NCBI GenBank assembly: GCA_002304345.1 | Contig: NEUU01000021.1 | Span: 1-64,000, forward strand | Source: Verrucomicrobia bacterium Tous-C9LFEB | GTDB lineage: Bacteria; Verrucomicrobiota; Verrucomicrobiia; Methylacidiphilales; UBA1321 | Length of the DNA: 64,000 bases | Direction of reading: 5' to 3' | Part shown: positions 33,454 through 42,060 of the stretch, piece by piece | Layout: each line of letters starts with the position of its first letter | How positions within the stretch are numbered: position 1 is the stretch's first letter | Translations under genes and position numbers: made by a program | Notes under the pieces: generated by a model | Databases searched by the model: none | What the model was told of the DNA's origin: nothing | Seen by the model: the letters and a program-made list of their open reading frames with translations, nothing else

Positions 33454-33762
33454 ATGAGCCAAAATAATGCTGAAATCCCTGCGGAAAAAATATTCGACGT
33501 GCGCGAAATCCCGTGCTCGGTGAAGCACGGTCAAATCTTTGCCCGCTGGAACAGTCTGACGGTGGGCGATTATTTCGTCCTGAAAAATGACCACGATCCG
33601 GTGCCGCTGCGCTACCAGTTCGAAGCGGAGTTCCGCGATGGTTACGGATGGGATTACATCGAGCGCGGTCCGGTGGTTTTCCAGGTGAAGATCACAAAGA
33701 AGGCGGCGCAACAGGCTTCCCCCGAAGCGGCGACCGCGTCGAAGTGCGGTTGCTCGGAATAA
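33454..33762 (+). CDS. DUF2249 domain protein with C-terminal Cys pair
   Basis: The 102-residue protein has one DUF2249 domain (about 12-82; FDVREIPCSVKHGQIFARWNS, ending in the W-x-Y-I-E-R-G-P strand). This small fold is related to TusA sulfur carriers and often found beside NnrS, hemerythrin or nitric-oxide reductase genes. The tail ends KCGCSE and could bind a metal or a persulfide. It is 29 bases after the cupin gene and 10 bases before the tandem DUF2249 gene. Its biochemical role is not established. Confidence 0.82.
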   Translation: MSQNNAEIPAEKIFDVREIPCSVKHGQIFARWNSLTVGDYFVLKNDHDPVPLRYQFEAEFRDGYGWDYIERGPVVFQVKITKKAAQQASPEAATASKCGCSE

Positions 33763-33772
33763 GGAGAAACGC

Positions 33773-34294
33773 ATGAGCCGCGGTGCGAAGATGGTGATTC
33801 TGGATGTGCGCGAGGAGCTGGAGCGCGGTGAAAAACCGTTGTCCCGGATTCTCGAGGTGGCCCAGACGATTGTGGCCGGACAAAGCCTGAAATTAATCAC
33901 CCCCTTCGAGCCGCTGCCCTTGGTGATGGTGCTGCGGCGTTTCGGGTTGAAGCACCGCTCCAGGCAGGTGGGAATTGATCATTGGGAGACGCTCTTCGCG
34001 GAGAAGTTGCCCGCAGAGGAAGCGTTGCCGCAAGCGGAAGTGAGCGCGCCGGAAAAAGTGGCCGCGTCGAGCGCGCCGACTTTGCACACGGTCGATGCGC
34101 GGGGATTGGAACCTCCGCAGCCGATGGTCAAAATTCTGACTGAGGTGGAAAAACTCAAGGCGGGCGATCAACTCGAAGCGCACACGGATCGTCGGCCTCT
34201 GCATTTAATCGACGCGCTGAAGGAACGCGGCTTCCAGTCGAGCAGCGAGGAGCAACCGGATGGAAGCTGGATTACCCTTATCACCTGTTCCTAA
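33773..34294 (+). CDS. Tandem DUF2249 protein (two TusA-like domains)
   Basis: This 173-residue protein contains two related domains. The first is about 8-75 (ILDVREELERGEKPLSRILE...LKLITPFEPLPL). The second is about 105-170 (TVDARGLEPPQPMVKILTEVEKL...LEAHTDRRPLHLIDAL). Each shows the TusA-like order of strand, helix, strand and a Pro-Leu turn. The Cys of TusA proteins is missing from both domains (D-x-R-G/E in place of the CPxP motif), so simple sulfur transfer is unlikely. Shine-Dalgarno AAGGAG is strong. It is co-transcribed with the single-domain DUF2249 gene. Confidence 0.82.
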   Translation: MSRGAKMVILDVREELERGEKPLSRILEVAQTIVAGQSLKLITPFEPLPLVMVLRRFGLKHRSRQVGIDHWETLFAEKLPAEEALPQAEVSAPEKVAASSAPTLHTVDARGLEPPQPMVKILTEVEKLKAGDQLEAHTDRRPLHLIDALKERGFQSSSEEQPDGSWITLITCS

Positions 34295-34334
34295 GAAACC
34301 GTGTCCCCAACGCTATCCCATTGAGAGAACGCGC

Positions 34335-35642
34335 ATGGCCCAAAATCACGCCCCCTCCACCACGCTGCCGCTGATCTTCATGATCTACGGACTGGCGTGT
34401 TTGCTGCTGGGCGCGGTGTGGCTGGTGGCGGAGCCGGAATTGGTGACGAGTTATCATTACCGGCCGCACACGGTGGCGGCGGCGCATCTGCTGATCCTGG
34501 GATTCATTTTGTCGGTGGTGATGGGATCGGTGTATCAACTCGTGCCGGTCGCGCTGGAGACGAAATTGTTCAGCGAAAAATTGGTCTGCTGTCATGCGGC
34601 GTTTCATCTGGTTGGCGTGACGCTGATGGTGCCGATGTTCGCGGTGTGGGACATGAAACAGGTGGGGCATGCGGGGTCGTTTATCTATATAGGGATGTTG
34701 CTGTTCGTCTACAATCTCGCGCGGACGCTGGGCCGGGTACCGAAACCGAATGTCATCGCGGCATTTATCGTCGCTGCGTTGCTGTGGTTGTTTCTCACGA
34801 TGACCGCGGGACTGATGCTCGCGGCGAACAAGTTCTGGCCGTTTCTGCCGCCGAATCCGATCGGGTTGATGCACGCGCATGCGCACCTCGGCGTGGTGGG
34901 GATTTTTGTGATGTTGATTGTTGGTGTGTCGTTGAAGCTGATCCCCATGTTCGCGCTCTCGGAGTTGCAGAGCGAGGCGCGGGCATGGTGGATCTTGATT
35001 TTGATCAACGGCGGACTGGCCTGGCTGGTCTCGGCCATCGTGGCGCAATTGCCCGTGGCCGCGGCAGTCTGCGGGGGATTGATCGGACTGGGGTTGGTGA
35101 TCTATGGCGTGGAAGTGGTCGCGATTTTGCGTGCGCGCAAACGTCGCATTCTGGACTGGGGCTTGGTCATGTTTTTGACGGCGGTGACGTTGCTAGCGCC
35201 GACGGCGTTGTGCGGGGGATTGATTCTGGCGTGGAGCGAGGAGCCGACGGCATGGACGATGCAACTGGAATCGGTCTACGCGCTGTTGGGTCTCTTTGGC
35301 GTGGTGATCTTTGCGATTCTCGGGATGCTCTATAAAATTCTGCCGTTTCTCGTCTGGTTTCGCAGCTACAGTCCGCACATCGGCCGGGCGCAAATTCCCG
35401 CGTTGGCGGATCTCTATTCCGCGCGCTTGCAGGCGGTGGGATTCTGGCTGTACCTGATGGCGCTGGTCGTGGTGTGCGTCGGAACGCTCGAGAGCAACGC
35501 GCTGATTTCCCGACTGGGGGCGATTCTATGGCTGGGGAGCGTGGGCGTGTTTGCGGTGAATGCGGGATTGATTCTGCGGCATTGGTGGTTTCCCCAAATG
35601 AGCCCGTTTCCCAGTGCCAAACCTGAGGTGAATGCGATATGA
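34335..35642 (+). CDS. CcoN/NnrS-like multi-helix heme-type membrane protein
   Basis: The 435-residue inner-membrane protein has about 12 helices. His residues lie where heme or metal ligands occur in heme-copper-oxidase subunit I and NnrS proteins (HTVAAAHLLILG, CCHAAFHLVGV, MHAHAHLGVVG). It is shorter than catalytic CcoN (about 470 or more) and has no obvious CuB-type H-x3-Y motif, so it may bind heme or NO without full oxidase activity. It overlaps the DUF59 gene by 4 bases (ATGA), indicating coupling. Family identity (NnrS or subunit-I-like) cannot be settled by eye; the context favours nitric-oxide or nitrosative stress. Confidence 0.75.
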   Translation: MAQNHAPSTTLPLIFMIYGLACLLLGAVWLVAEPELVTSYHYRPHTVAAAHLLILGFILSVVMGSVYQLVPVALETKLFSEKLVCCHAAFHLVGVTLMVPMFAVWDMKQVGHAGSFIYIGMLLFVYNLARTLGRVPKPNVIAAFIVAALLWLFLTMTAGLMLAANKFWPFLPPNPIGLMHAHAHLGVVGIFVMLIVGVSLKLIPMFALSELQSEARAWWILILINGGLAWLVSAIVAQLPVAAAVCGGLIGLGLVIYGVEVVAILRARKRRILDWGLVMFLTAVTLLAPTALCGGLILAWSEEPTAWTMQLESVYALLGLFGVVIFAILGMLYKILPFLVWFRSYSPHIGRAQIPALADLYSARLQAVGFWLYLMALVVVCVGTLESNALISRLGAILWLGSVGVFAVNAGLILRHWWFPQMSPFPSAKPEVNAI

Positions 35643-35956
35643 CAACGCAACTTGAAAATCCCGAAGAAATCGTGTGGCGATTGCTGCGTGCGGTGATTGA
35701 TCCCGAACTGGGCTGCAACATTGTGGATCTGGGATTGATTTACGGCGTGGCGATTGAAGGCAAGACGGTGCGGGTGACGATGACCCTCAGCACGCGCGGT
35801 TGTCCGATGCATGACGCGATTACGAGCGGCGTGAAGCGGATGCTGGCGACGATCGACGGAATTGAAATGGTGGAAGTGAATCTCGTGTGGGAGCCGGTCT
35901 GGAATGTGTCGATGATGAGCGAGACGGCGCGGCGTGAACTCGGGTGTTTCTTTTAA
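35639..35956 (+). CDS. DUF59/MIP18-family Fe-S cluster assembly factor
   Basis: The 105-residue single-domain protein has the DUF59 core: IDPELGCNIVDLGLIYGV with the DPE motif, then a strand and TLSTRGCPMHD with the conserved Cys. Homologues (SufT, PaaD, MIP18) help mature Fe-S proteins. The start ATG lies in the stop of the upstream membrane-protein gene. In this module it may assist maturation of an Fe-S target encoded elsewhere, because no Fe-S reductase is in the operon. Confidence 0.9.
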   Translation: MTTQLENPEEIVWRLLRAVIDPELGCNIVDLGLIYGVAIEGKTVRVTMTLSTRGCPMHDAITSGVKRMLATIDGIEMVEVNLVWEPVWNVSMMSETARRELGCFF

Positions 35957-35993
35957 GCGTGCTTCGGACCGGAGAGGTCGCCAGAATCCGGGC

Positions 35994-36716
35994 ATGCCGA
36001 AACCGACCGCTGATTTGCGCGTGGCCGCTCTCGTGAATACGTTGCACACTTGTCCGCTTTTTGCGGGCTTGCCGCAGGAAGATCTGGAGGGCATCGCGGC
36101 TTTCTCGCGTTTACAGACCTACGGCAAAGGTGAATACGTTTTCCGCGCGGGCGAGCCGTCGGTGGGCTTTTACGTGGTGCGCACCGGGACGATCAATGTC
36201 CACCGCATCGGCGCCAATGGCAAGGAGCAGGTGATCCATCTTTTTCGCGAAGGCGAGTCCTTCGCCGAGGCGGCGCTCGCGAGCGAGACCGGTTATCCGG
36301 CCGATGCGCGCGCCATCGAGGCGAGCGATCTGATTCTGGTGCCCAAGACCGAGATGTTGCAGTGGGTGAAACGGCGGCCCGATCTGGCGCTGCGCATGCT
36401 GGCGTCGATGAGCCAGCATTTGCGCGTGCTGGTGAGCTCGCTGGATGATCTCACTTTGAAGGACGTGGAGACGCGGGTGCTGAACTGGCTGGTGAAGCGT
36501 TGCCCCAAGCCGCTGGGGGCGAAGCCGGTTTCAATCGAGTTGGGCATGACCAAAACCATGCTTGCCGCCGAGTTGAGCACGCGGGGCGAAACACTCTCGC
36601 GGACGCTGGCGAAGCTTCGTGAGGAAAAATTAATTGCGATCCATGGCAAACGAGTGGAAGTGTTGCAACCACTTGCGCTTCAAAAGCTCCTGTTGATACA
36701 TCTCGGGGAACAGTAG
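35994..36716 (+). CDS. Crp/Fnr-family transcriptional regulator
   Basis: The 240-residue protein has a cyclic-nucleotide-like sensor domain (about 18-135; CPLFAGLPQEDLEGIAAFSRL, GLPVG-type turn, ESFAEAAL), a long dimer helix and a C-terminal winged helix (about 165-225; GMTKTMLAAELSTRGETLSRTLAKLRE). It has only two Cys and lacks the FNR 4Fe-4S Cys set, so a DNR-type heme or NO sensor is more likely. It is the last gene of the six-gene run and lies 37 bases after the DUF59 gene. I chose the ATG at 35994 over an upstream start inside the previous gene. Confidence 0.9.
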   Translation: MPKPTADLRVAALVNTLHTCPLFAGLPQEDLEGIAAFSRLQTYGKGEYVFRAGEPSVGFYVVRTGTINVHRIGANGKEQVIHLFREGESFAEAALASETGYPADARAIEASDLILVPKTEMLQWVKRRPDLALRMLASMSQHLRVLVSSLDDLTLKDVETRVLNWLVKRCPKPLGAKPVSIELGMTKTMLAAELSTRGETLSRTLAKLREEKLIAIHGKRVEVLQPLALQKLLLIHLGEQ

Positions 36717-36816
36717 GCTCCTTTGGGGTACTCAGAGTTGACACAGGCAATTTCTGCCGGATGTTGATTAAGTTTTCTAATTCAGATTCCGATTAGTCAT
36801 TAGGAGGATGAATGTC

Positions 36817-37095
36817 ATGAAAATACGATACAACCGGGCTGCACTGATCGCGGTGATGCTGTGGGTTACGGCAGGAGTTCTTTCCGCTGAAACACCTCAA
36901 GTCGTGGTCGAGAAAAAGGCCGCGAACGCGCCGAATGGCAATGAGCTGGCACTGGTAATCAACACCGACGGGATGACGACAACGCGGGCCACGCGTTTCG
37001 TGCGGGTGGATGGTCGGGTGATGCTGGTGAGCGCCGAAAAGGCGGTCGCGATCAAGAAGGCCCAGCCCACCGGTACGTCTGTCGCGGTGAAGTAA
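36817..37095 (+). CDS. Small secreted protein of unknown function
   Basis: The 92-residue protein has a signal peptide (about 1-23, after VLSA). The mature part is about 70 residues, beta-rich and Lys/Val-rich, and I recognise no family. AGGAGG at 36802-36807 decides the start: it is 9 bases before ATG 36817 but touches the ATG at 36808, so 36817 is better. It follows the Crp/Fnr gene by 100 bases on the same strand but is probably a separate transcript. Confidence 0.7.
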   Translation: MKIRYNRAALIAVMLWVTAGVLSAETPQVVVEKKAANAPNGNELALVINTDGMTTTRATRFVRVDGRVMLVSAEKAVAIKKAQPTGTSVAVK

Positions 37096-37124
37096 TCGCG
37101 TGGGGTGATTGGTAGATTGATTGT

Positions 37125-37220
37125 GAGAGCGAGACGCTCTCAATCCATTCCCTTTAACCACCCCTTCCACCCGATTCTTCGTTTCACTCAGAATGACGGA
37201 GTGTGAAAGCGAGGGCTTTC
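37125..37220. repeat. Two short hairpins upstream of the TpsB-side palindrome
   Basis: GAGAGCG/CGCTCTC (37125-37131 with 37135-37141) and GAAAGC/GCTTTC (37205-37210 with 37215-37220) are small stems between the convergent genes ending at 37095 and 37265. They could act as weak terminators for either gene. Confidence 0.45.
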
Positions 37221-37249
37221 AGAGGGAGCGCCGCCATCCGTTACCGGGT

Positions 37250-37264
37250 CCAGCGTCACGCTGG
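37250..37264 (+). repeat. 15-bp palindrome abutting the tpsB stop codon
   Basis: CCAGCGTCACGCTGG (preceded by GGGT) ends at 37264 and the TAA stop of the leftward gene starts at 37265. Together with 28007-28021 and 29627-29641 it is the third case of this element lying exactly at a stop codon. Confidence 0.7.
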
Positions 37265-39028
37265 TTAGTAGCTCAGCAGAAACGCGAGATGGCCGTAGGA
37301 GCCATCGTTGTTATTGGCCACGCCACTGTCCTTGAGCTGGAAACCGTAGTCGAAGCGCAGGCTGGCGTAGGTATTGATTTTGTAGCGCACGCCGGGACCG
37401 ATGCTGGTGAGGGTGATGTTGGCGGATTCGCCGGGTTGTTTGACGACGTTGCTGATCGTGCCGTAATCCCAGAAGAAGAGGAATTGCAGGCTGTCCTGTG
37501 CGGCGCTGCACTTGGTGAAAAGCTGGGTGAGGCTGACGGGCGGAGTGCGAATTTCGTTGTTGATGATCCAGCCTTGGTCGCCGTTGACCTCGCGTTCCTC
37601 GTAACCACGCACGGTGCTGAAACCGCCGAGGCCGAGTTGTTCGCTGCCGAGGAGATTTTCATTCGCGAGCTGGGCGGTGCCGCGCACATCCCACGTGAAG
37701 CCGAAGGGAAGTTTCGTCACTCGTTCGAGCGTGAAGAGTGCGTAGGTGTAAGCGGCCTTCCCATCGGTGCGGGCTTGATTGAAAATAGCGTTGTTGTTCG
37801 CGCCGCTGAGATCGCCGGGGCTGTAGTAGACGGTGACGCCGCCGTTGGTGGTACCCCAATTGTCGGTCACACTGGCGTTGTAGCCGAAGACAAACTGGTC
37901 GATGTCGGTGGAGTTCTGGTAGACGCTGCTACCGCCGAAATCGAGATTGTTATTGCTGACCTTGAAATCGAATCCGGTGAACGCTTCGTGCACGAGCGCG
38001 TTGCTGCCGGGTAGGGGAACGGTGTAGCGACCGCTGGTTTGCCAGCCACGACCCTTGAGACGGACGAGGGAGGTGCTGTCGAGCGCGCTCGATTCCGCAT
38101 AACCGCCATAAATACTCACGATGTGCCGCCACGGTAGCGGGATGATGTAGCCGCCGCTATGGGCGCGGAAGGAACTGAAATCGCCGCTGGTGGTGTACTG
38201 GTAGTTGACCTGCTGGCCGAGGCCGAAGGCGTCGCCCCAGTTGAAACCGGCGAGGTAACGGTCGAGGCCGGTGAGCTGGTTGCCGGTGTTTTCGTAGCCG
38301 GTGAAGACGCGCAACGGGAAGCGATCCTGTGTCTGCAGGACGAGATCGGTCGTGCCGGGATCTTCGCCGCGGGAGTAGATGAGATTGACGGCGCGGAAGG
38401 GATTGCGATTGAGCCAGTCGAGATCGGAAAGGAGCGTGCGGGCGTTGATGTAGTCGCCGCTCTTCAGGCGAATTTCGTTGGTGAGCGAACTGGAACTGAA
38501 CCAGCGGTTGCCTTCCACTTTTTTCTCGCCCACCTTGGCTTCGATCACGACGAGTTGCAGTACGCCATCGGTGACGTCCTGCTCGGGCGCGAAGACGTCG
38601 ACGACCGGATGATCGACCGAGCGGTAATACAGGATGATGTCGCGCATGAGCTCCCCGAGGCTTTTTTCCGAGAGCGGCTTGCCGAGGTAACGGTCGGTCA
38701 CGGACTTGAAGCCGGGTTGCTGGCAGAGCGGGACTTCCTTGGCGCGGAGTCCGCGGACGGCGGCGGCTTCGGAGGTTTCCATGACGTGATCCGGGCTGTT
38801 GAGCAGGACGAGACCCACGAGGGAGTTGATGACGATGGCCTCGCTGGTTTCGGCGGCGGGTTGCAGCGGCGGAGCGGGAAGTTGGGCGGGTGCGGTTTTG
38901 CGGGCCGGTTCTTTCGGCGCGATGAGCTCCATGTTCTGGGCATGGGAGATCCGCACCTGGGAGATCAGGAGTAGGAAGCAAAAGCCAAAGAGGATCGAGT
39001 TGGTGAAACGGCGTTGGCGAAGAAGCAT
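37265..39028 (-). CDS. Two-partner secretion outer-membrane transporter (TpsB, FhaC/ShlB type)
   Basis: The 587-residue protein has a signal peptide (about 1-30) and a Pro-rich linker. POTRA-type domains follow (about 60-215; VVIEAKVGEKKVEGNRWFSSSSL, LLSDLDWLNRNPFRAVNLIYS), then a 16-strand barrel (about 225-587). The conserved VRGY motif is at about 472-475 and the last residues are a beta strand ending LLSY. TpsB proteins pass one partner exoprotein through the outer membrane. The partner gene lies only 5 bases upstream. I used ATG 39028; longer in-frame sequence upstream overlaps that partner gene and is not coding. Confidence 0.92.
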   Translation of the reverse strand: MLLRQRRFTNSILFGFCFLLLISQVRISHAQNMELIAPKEPARKTAPAQLPAPPLQPAAETSEAIVINSLVGLVLLNSPDHVMETSEAAAVRGLRAKEVPLCQQPGFKSVTDRYLGKPLSEKSLGELMRDIILYYRSVDHPVVDVFAPEQDVTDGVLQLVVIEAKVGEKKVEGNRWFSSSSLTNEIRLKSGDYINARTLLSDLDWLNRNPFRAVNLIYSRGEDPGTTDLVLQTQDRFPLRVFTGYENTGNQLTGLDRYLAGFNWGDAFGLGQQVNYQYTTSGDFSSFRAHSGGYIIPLPWRHIVSIYGGYAESSALDSTSLVRLKGRGWQTSGRYTVPLPGSNALVHEAFTGFDFKVSNNNLDFGGSSVYQNSTDIDQFVFGYNASVTDNWGTTNGGVTVYYSPGDLSGANNNAIFNQARTDGKAAYTYALFTLERVTKLPFGFTWDVRGTAQLANENLLGSEQLGLGGFSTVRGYEEREVNGDQGWIINNEIRTPPVSLTQLFTKCSAAQDSLQFLFFWDYGTISNVVKQPGESANITLTSIGPGVRYKINTYASLRFDYGFQLKDSGVANNNDGSYGHLAFLLSY

Positions 39029-39033
39029 TGGGT

Positions 39034-42000
39034 TTAGAGCGGTGGGATCAGGAAAGAGAGGTTGTTGGCAGAGCTGCCTTCGGTGCGCGGCAAAATGCGG
39101 ATGATGTCTTTTTGGTTGCCCTGCACGTCGTAGCTGGACAAGGCGCTGAGGACGGGTTGATTGCCCCAACCCGCGGCATTCCCGGCAGTCGTGCTGCGGA
39201 AGGCGATGTAGTAGGCGCCTTCCTCGTGGGGACGGAAGCCATTGAGATTGTCGGCGAGAAAATCGACCTGACCGTATTGCGGGCTGAGGAGCGGATTGTT
39301 GGCCGTGATCAGTGGGGTGGGATTGGGAACGGGAGGCTGCGCATAGGTGGCGTAGTAAGGGAGTACGAGACCTTCGAAGATGTCGCGTTGATCGTAGATC
39401 TTGGAGTTGACGGCGATGAATTGCGCCAGGGTGAGCGGGCTGTGATTGACGTTGTAGAGGCCGGTGTCGAGTCCGTCGAAGGTCATGTGCGCCGAGCCGG
39501 GTTGCGAGTAGACGTTGTGCGGGGCGTCGAAGAGGGCGATGTAGTAGCCGGAGAGATTGGTGAACTTGTCGCTGTTGATCGAGACGAGCGGACCCGTCGC
39601 GCCGCTGCCCTGAATATAGAGTCCGTCGACACCGTTGATCCATTGGTTGTTGATGAGATGGAAGACCTGATCGGTGGCGCTGTAGAGGTAGCCGTTCACA
39701 TAGGCGGCATTCGCGACGATGTTGTTCTGCAGGGTGGTGACGCCGCCAGTGGAGGAAATATAGATGCCGTAGTTGCCGTTGGTGACGGCGTTGCCCTGGA
39801 TGAGGAGATTGCCCAGGGCGCTGTCGGAGTAGATACCGATGTCGGCATTGGTGATGGTGTTGTTGAGCACCTGCGTGCCCGCGCCGGCGTTGAGGAGGAG
39901 AATACCCGCCGCATCGGTGCCGGGGAGGAAGCCGTTGATGTTGGTGAGCGTGTTGTTCTGGATGAGGCCGGTCGCGCCTTCGAAAACGACGATGCCGTTG
40001 GGCGTGGCCCAGATTTGATCTTTGTTATCGAGCGTGTTGTTGGAGACGTTGTAGGTGAGGCCCGCGCCGCGCAGGGTGATGCCCTGTTTCTCGAACTTGG
40101 TGATGTTCGAGTTGAAAATATTGAGGTGATAACTGCCGGTATCCACCGCAGCGAGAATGCCGAAGCCGTGCTGCGTTCCGGCGGTGGGACCTTCGTTGAT
40201 GTTTTTGACCGTGACGTTGTTGATCGTGCCACCGGCGTTGTGGTAACCGATGCCGGTGAAGCGGAGATTGAGGAAGTTGGAGCCCACGCCGAGGCCATCG
40301 ACGGTGAGGTTCTGGATGTTCACCGTGCTGGCGTTGTCGACCTGAATAATGGAGCGGTAGGTGGCGCCATTGCCGGTGTAGACGAAGGAGTTGGTGAGCG
40401 GCGTCGCGGGAATCTGAATCACCGTGGTCGCTCCCATGCCATTTAACGTCAGGTTTTTGCCGCTGATGCGGACTTGTTCAATATAGGTCGCGGCAGCGAG
40501 ATTGACCGTGGCTCCCGAGGCGGCGACGTCGATGCCGTTCTGGATGCGACCGGCGGCACCGACATTGACCACGGTGGCGGTGCCGGTGAGCGAGCCGCCG
40601 TTGGGCAGGGAGATGACGGCGTTGAGGTTCACGGTGGGCGCGCTCAAAAGCAGGCTGCCGACGCCGGTGGCGGTGATGGAGGCGTTGACCGTAATTTGGA
40701 CCGTGGCGGAGAGTTGCACCGTGGCGTTGCCGGTGAGCAGGGCATTGATCGCGGCGGCGGTGATAACGCTGTTGACCGCGCCGTAGGTGGCGGGGTTGCT
40801 CAGCTGGGCGGCGGAGGTGATGTCGGTGCCGAGACCGAGTCCATCGATGTTGGGTAGCGTGGCTTGCACGGTGATCGACTGCGGATCGAGCAGGAGCGAG
40901 CCGCCACCCGTGACGACGGTGCCGTTGAAGGCGAGCCCGGCCTTGCCGGAGACTTCCACCGTGCCCGCGCCGAGCGCGGAGATGGAGCCGTTGAAGGTGG
41001 TGCCTTCGTCGGACCAGACGACCACTTTGCCGCCCGCGATGGTGCCATCGGCGATGAGTTGTGCGGCGGAACCGATGTAGGTCTGGCGAGAGTTGATCAG
41101 GTCGGGGTTCGCGCCCTGATAATCGCCACCAATGAGAATCGTGCCGCCCTGAACGCCGCTGGCGTTGAGCAGGCCGCCCGTGACGAAGACGCGCTCGCCG
41201 ATGAGCTGGATGTCGCCGCCGTCGGTTTCCGTGGCGCGCTGGCGCGTGGCGGTGATGGTGCCGTTATTGTGGACCGTGCCGCGCGCGGATTTGAGGAGGA
41301 CACGACCGCCGGATTGATTGAAACCAGTGGCGCGGATGATGCCTTCGTTGTTGATCGCGAGGGCGTACATATTGTCGCCATTGGCCTTGAGCTCGGCCTG
41401 CACGGATTGGATCAGACCGCGGTTGAGTACGGAGCCGGTTCCGCCCTGAACGAAAACCCGTTCCGAGCCGGATTCCTTCAGCAGGATTTGTGTCCCGGCC
41501 GCGAGCGCCACCGTGCCGGAGTCGGCCGTGAGCGCACCGGTATTTTCAACCTGGCGGGCGATCAGGACGATGTCGCCGCCGAGGGCGGTGATGGTGCCTT
41601 GGTTGGAAATCGAGGCGTTGGAGGCGCCGCTGAAAAGGAGGTCGCCGCCCTGCAGGAAATTCTCGTTGCTGAGATTCTGCGTGCTCGCGATGAAGGTCTG
41701 CGCGTTGATCACGCCGCCGGGACCGATGACGATGCCGTTGGGGTTGATGAGATAGACGGAGCCATTGGATTGCAGCGTGCCGTAGATGGAGGAGAGATTG
41801 CTGCCGACCACACGATTGAGGACCGCACTGTTGGCGGAAGGCTGGATGAATTTGGTGAGTTCGCCCGCGCCGATGGAGAAGTCCTGCCAGTTGATGATGG
41901 TGCGTTGCGTGGCGGAGGTCACCACCAAGGTGCCCGCGCCGCCGGAGATCTGGGCCGAACCACCCACGACGTCGCCGCCAGTGGGGTTGGCGCGGAGGGA

Positions 42001-42060
42001 AAAAGAAGCCAAGGAGAGCATCGCGACGAGGGCGATTCGGAGGAGAGCGAGGGGCTTCAT
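39034..42060 (-). CDS. Two-partner secretion exoprotein (TpsA) with beta-helix passenger
   Basis: The 1008-residue protein has a signal peptide (about 1-25). The N-terminal TPS/hemagglutinin secretion domain follows (about 28-270; TIINWQDFSIGAGELTKFIQ, VLNRVVGSNLSSIYG, LINPNGIVIGPGGVINAQTF). Next are filamentous beta-helix repeats and then a NosD/pectate-lyase-like right-handed helix of about 20-25-residue repeats (about 500-850, many N-NT/N-I ladders). It is short for a TpsA (often above 2000), so this is a compact adhesin or surface enzyme. The C-terminal ~120 residues are non-repetitive. I chose ATG 42060 because it gives the signal peptide; an ATG at 42105 would add 15 residues. Confidence 0.92.
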   Translation of the reverse strand: MKPLALLRIALVAMLSLASFSLRANPTGGDVVGGSAQISGGAGTLVVTSATQRTIINWQDFSIGAGELTKFIQPSANSAVLNRVVGSNLSSIYGTLQSNGSVYLINPNGIVIGPGGVINAQTFIASTQNLSNENFLQGGDLLFSGASNASISNQGTITALGGDIVLIARQVENTGALTADSGTVALAAGTQILLKESGSERVFVQGGTGSVLNRGLIQSVQAELKANGDNMYALAINNEGIIRATGFNQSGGRVLLKSARGTVHNNGTITATRQRATETDGGDIQLIGERVFVTGGLLNASGVQGGTILIGGDYQGANPDLINSRQTYIGSAAQLIADGTIAGGKVVVWSDEGTTFNGSISALGAGTVEVSGKAGLAFNGTVVTGGGSLLLDPQSITVQATLPNIDGLGLGTDITSAAQLSNPATYGAVNSVITAAAINALLTGNATVQLSATVQITVNASITATGVGSLLLSAPTVNLNAVISLPNGGSLTGTATVVNVGAAGRIQNGIDVAASGATVNLAAATYIEQVRISGKNLTLNGMGATTVIQIPATPLTNSFVYTGNGATYRSIIQVDNASTVNIQNLTVDGLGVGSNFLNLRFTGIGYHNAGGTINNVTVKNINEGPTAGTQHGFGILAAVDTGSYHLNIFNSNITKFEKQGITLRGAGLTYNVSNNTLDNKDQIWATPNGIVVFEGATGLIQNNTLTNINGFLPGTDAAGILLLNAGAGTQVLNNTITNADIGIYSDSALGNLLIQGNAVTNGNYGIYISSTGGVTTLQNNIVANAAYVNGYLYSATDQVFHLINNQWINGVDGLYIQGSGATGPLVSINSDKFTNLSGYYIALFDAPHNVYSQPGSAHMTFDGLDTGLYNVNHSPLTLAQFIAVNSKIYDQRDIFEGLVLPYYATYAQPPVPNPTPLITANNPLLSPQYGQVDFLADNLNGFRPHEEGAYYIAFRSTTAGNAAGWGNQPVLSALSSYDVQGNQKDIIRILPRTEGSSANNLSFLIPPL

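Noticed and set aside
37125-37264. Possible CRISPR-like or attachment-site array from clustered short palindromes
   Set aside because: The stems differ in sequence and spacing, with no repeated unit and no cas or integrase gene.
39029-39643. Upstream extension of the tpsB frame
   Set aside because: It overlaps the tpsA 3' end, is Arg/Gln-rich without homology, and the ATG at 39028 gives a signal peptide.
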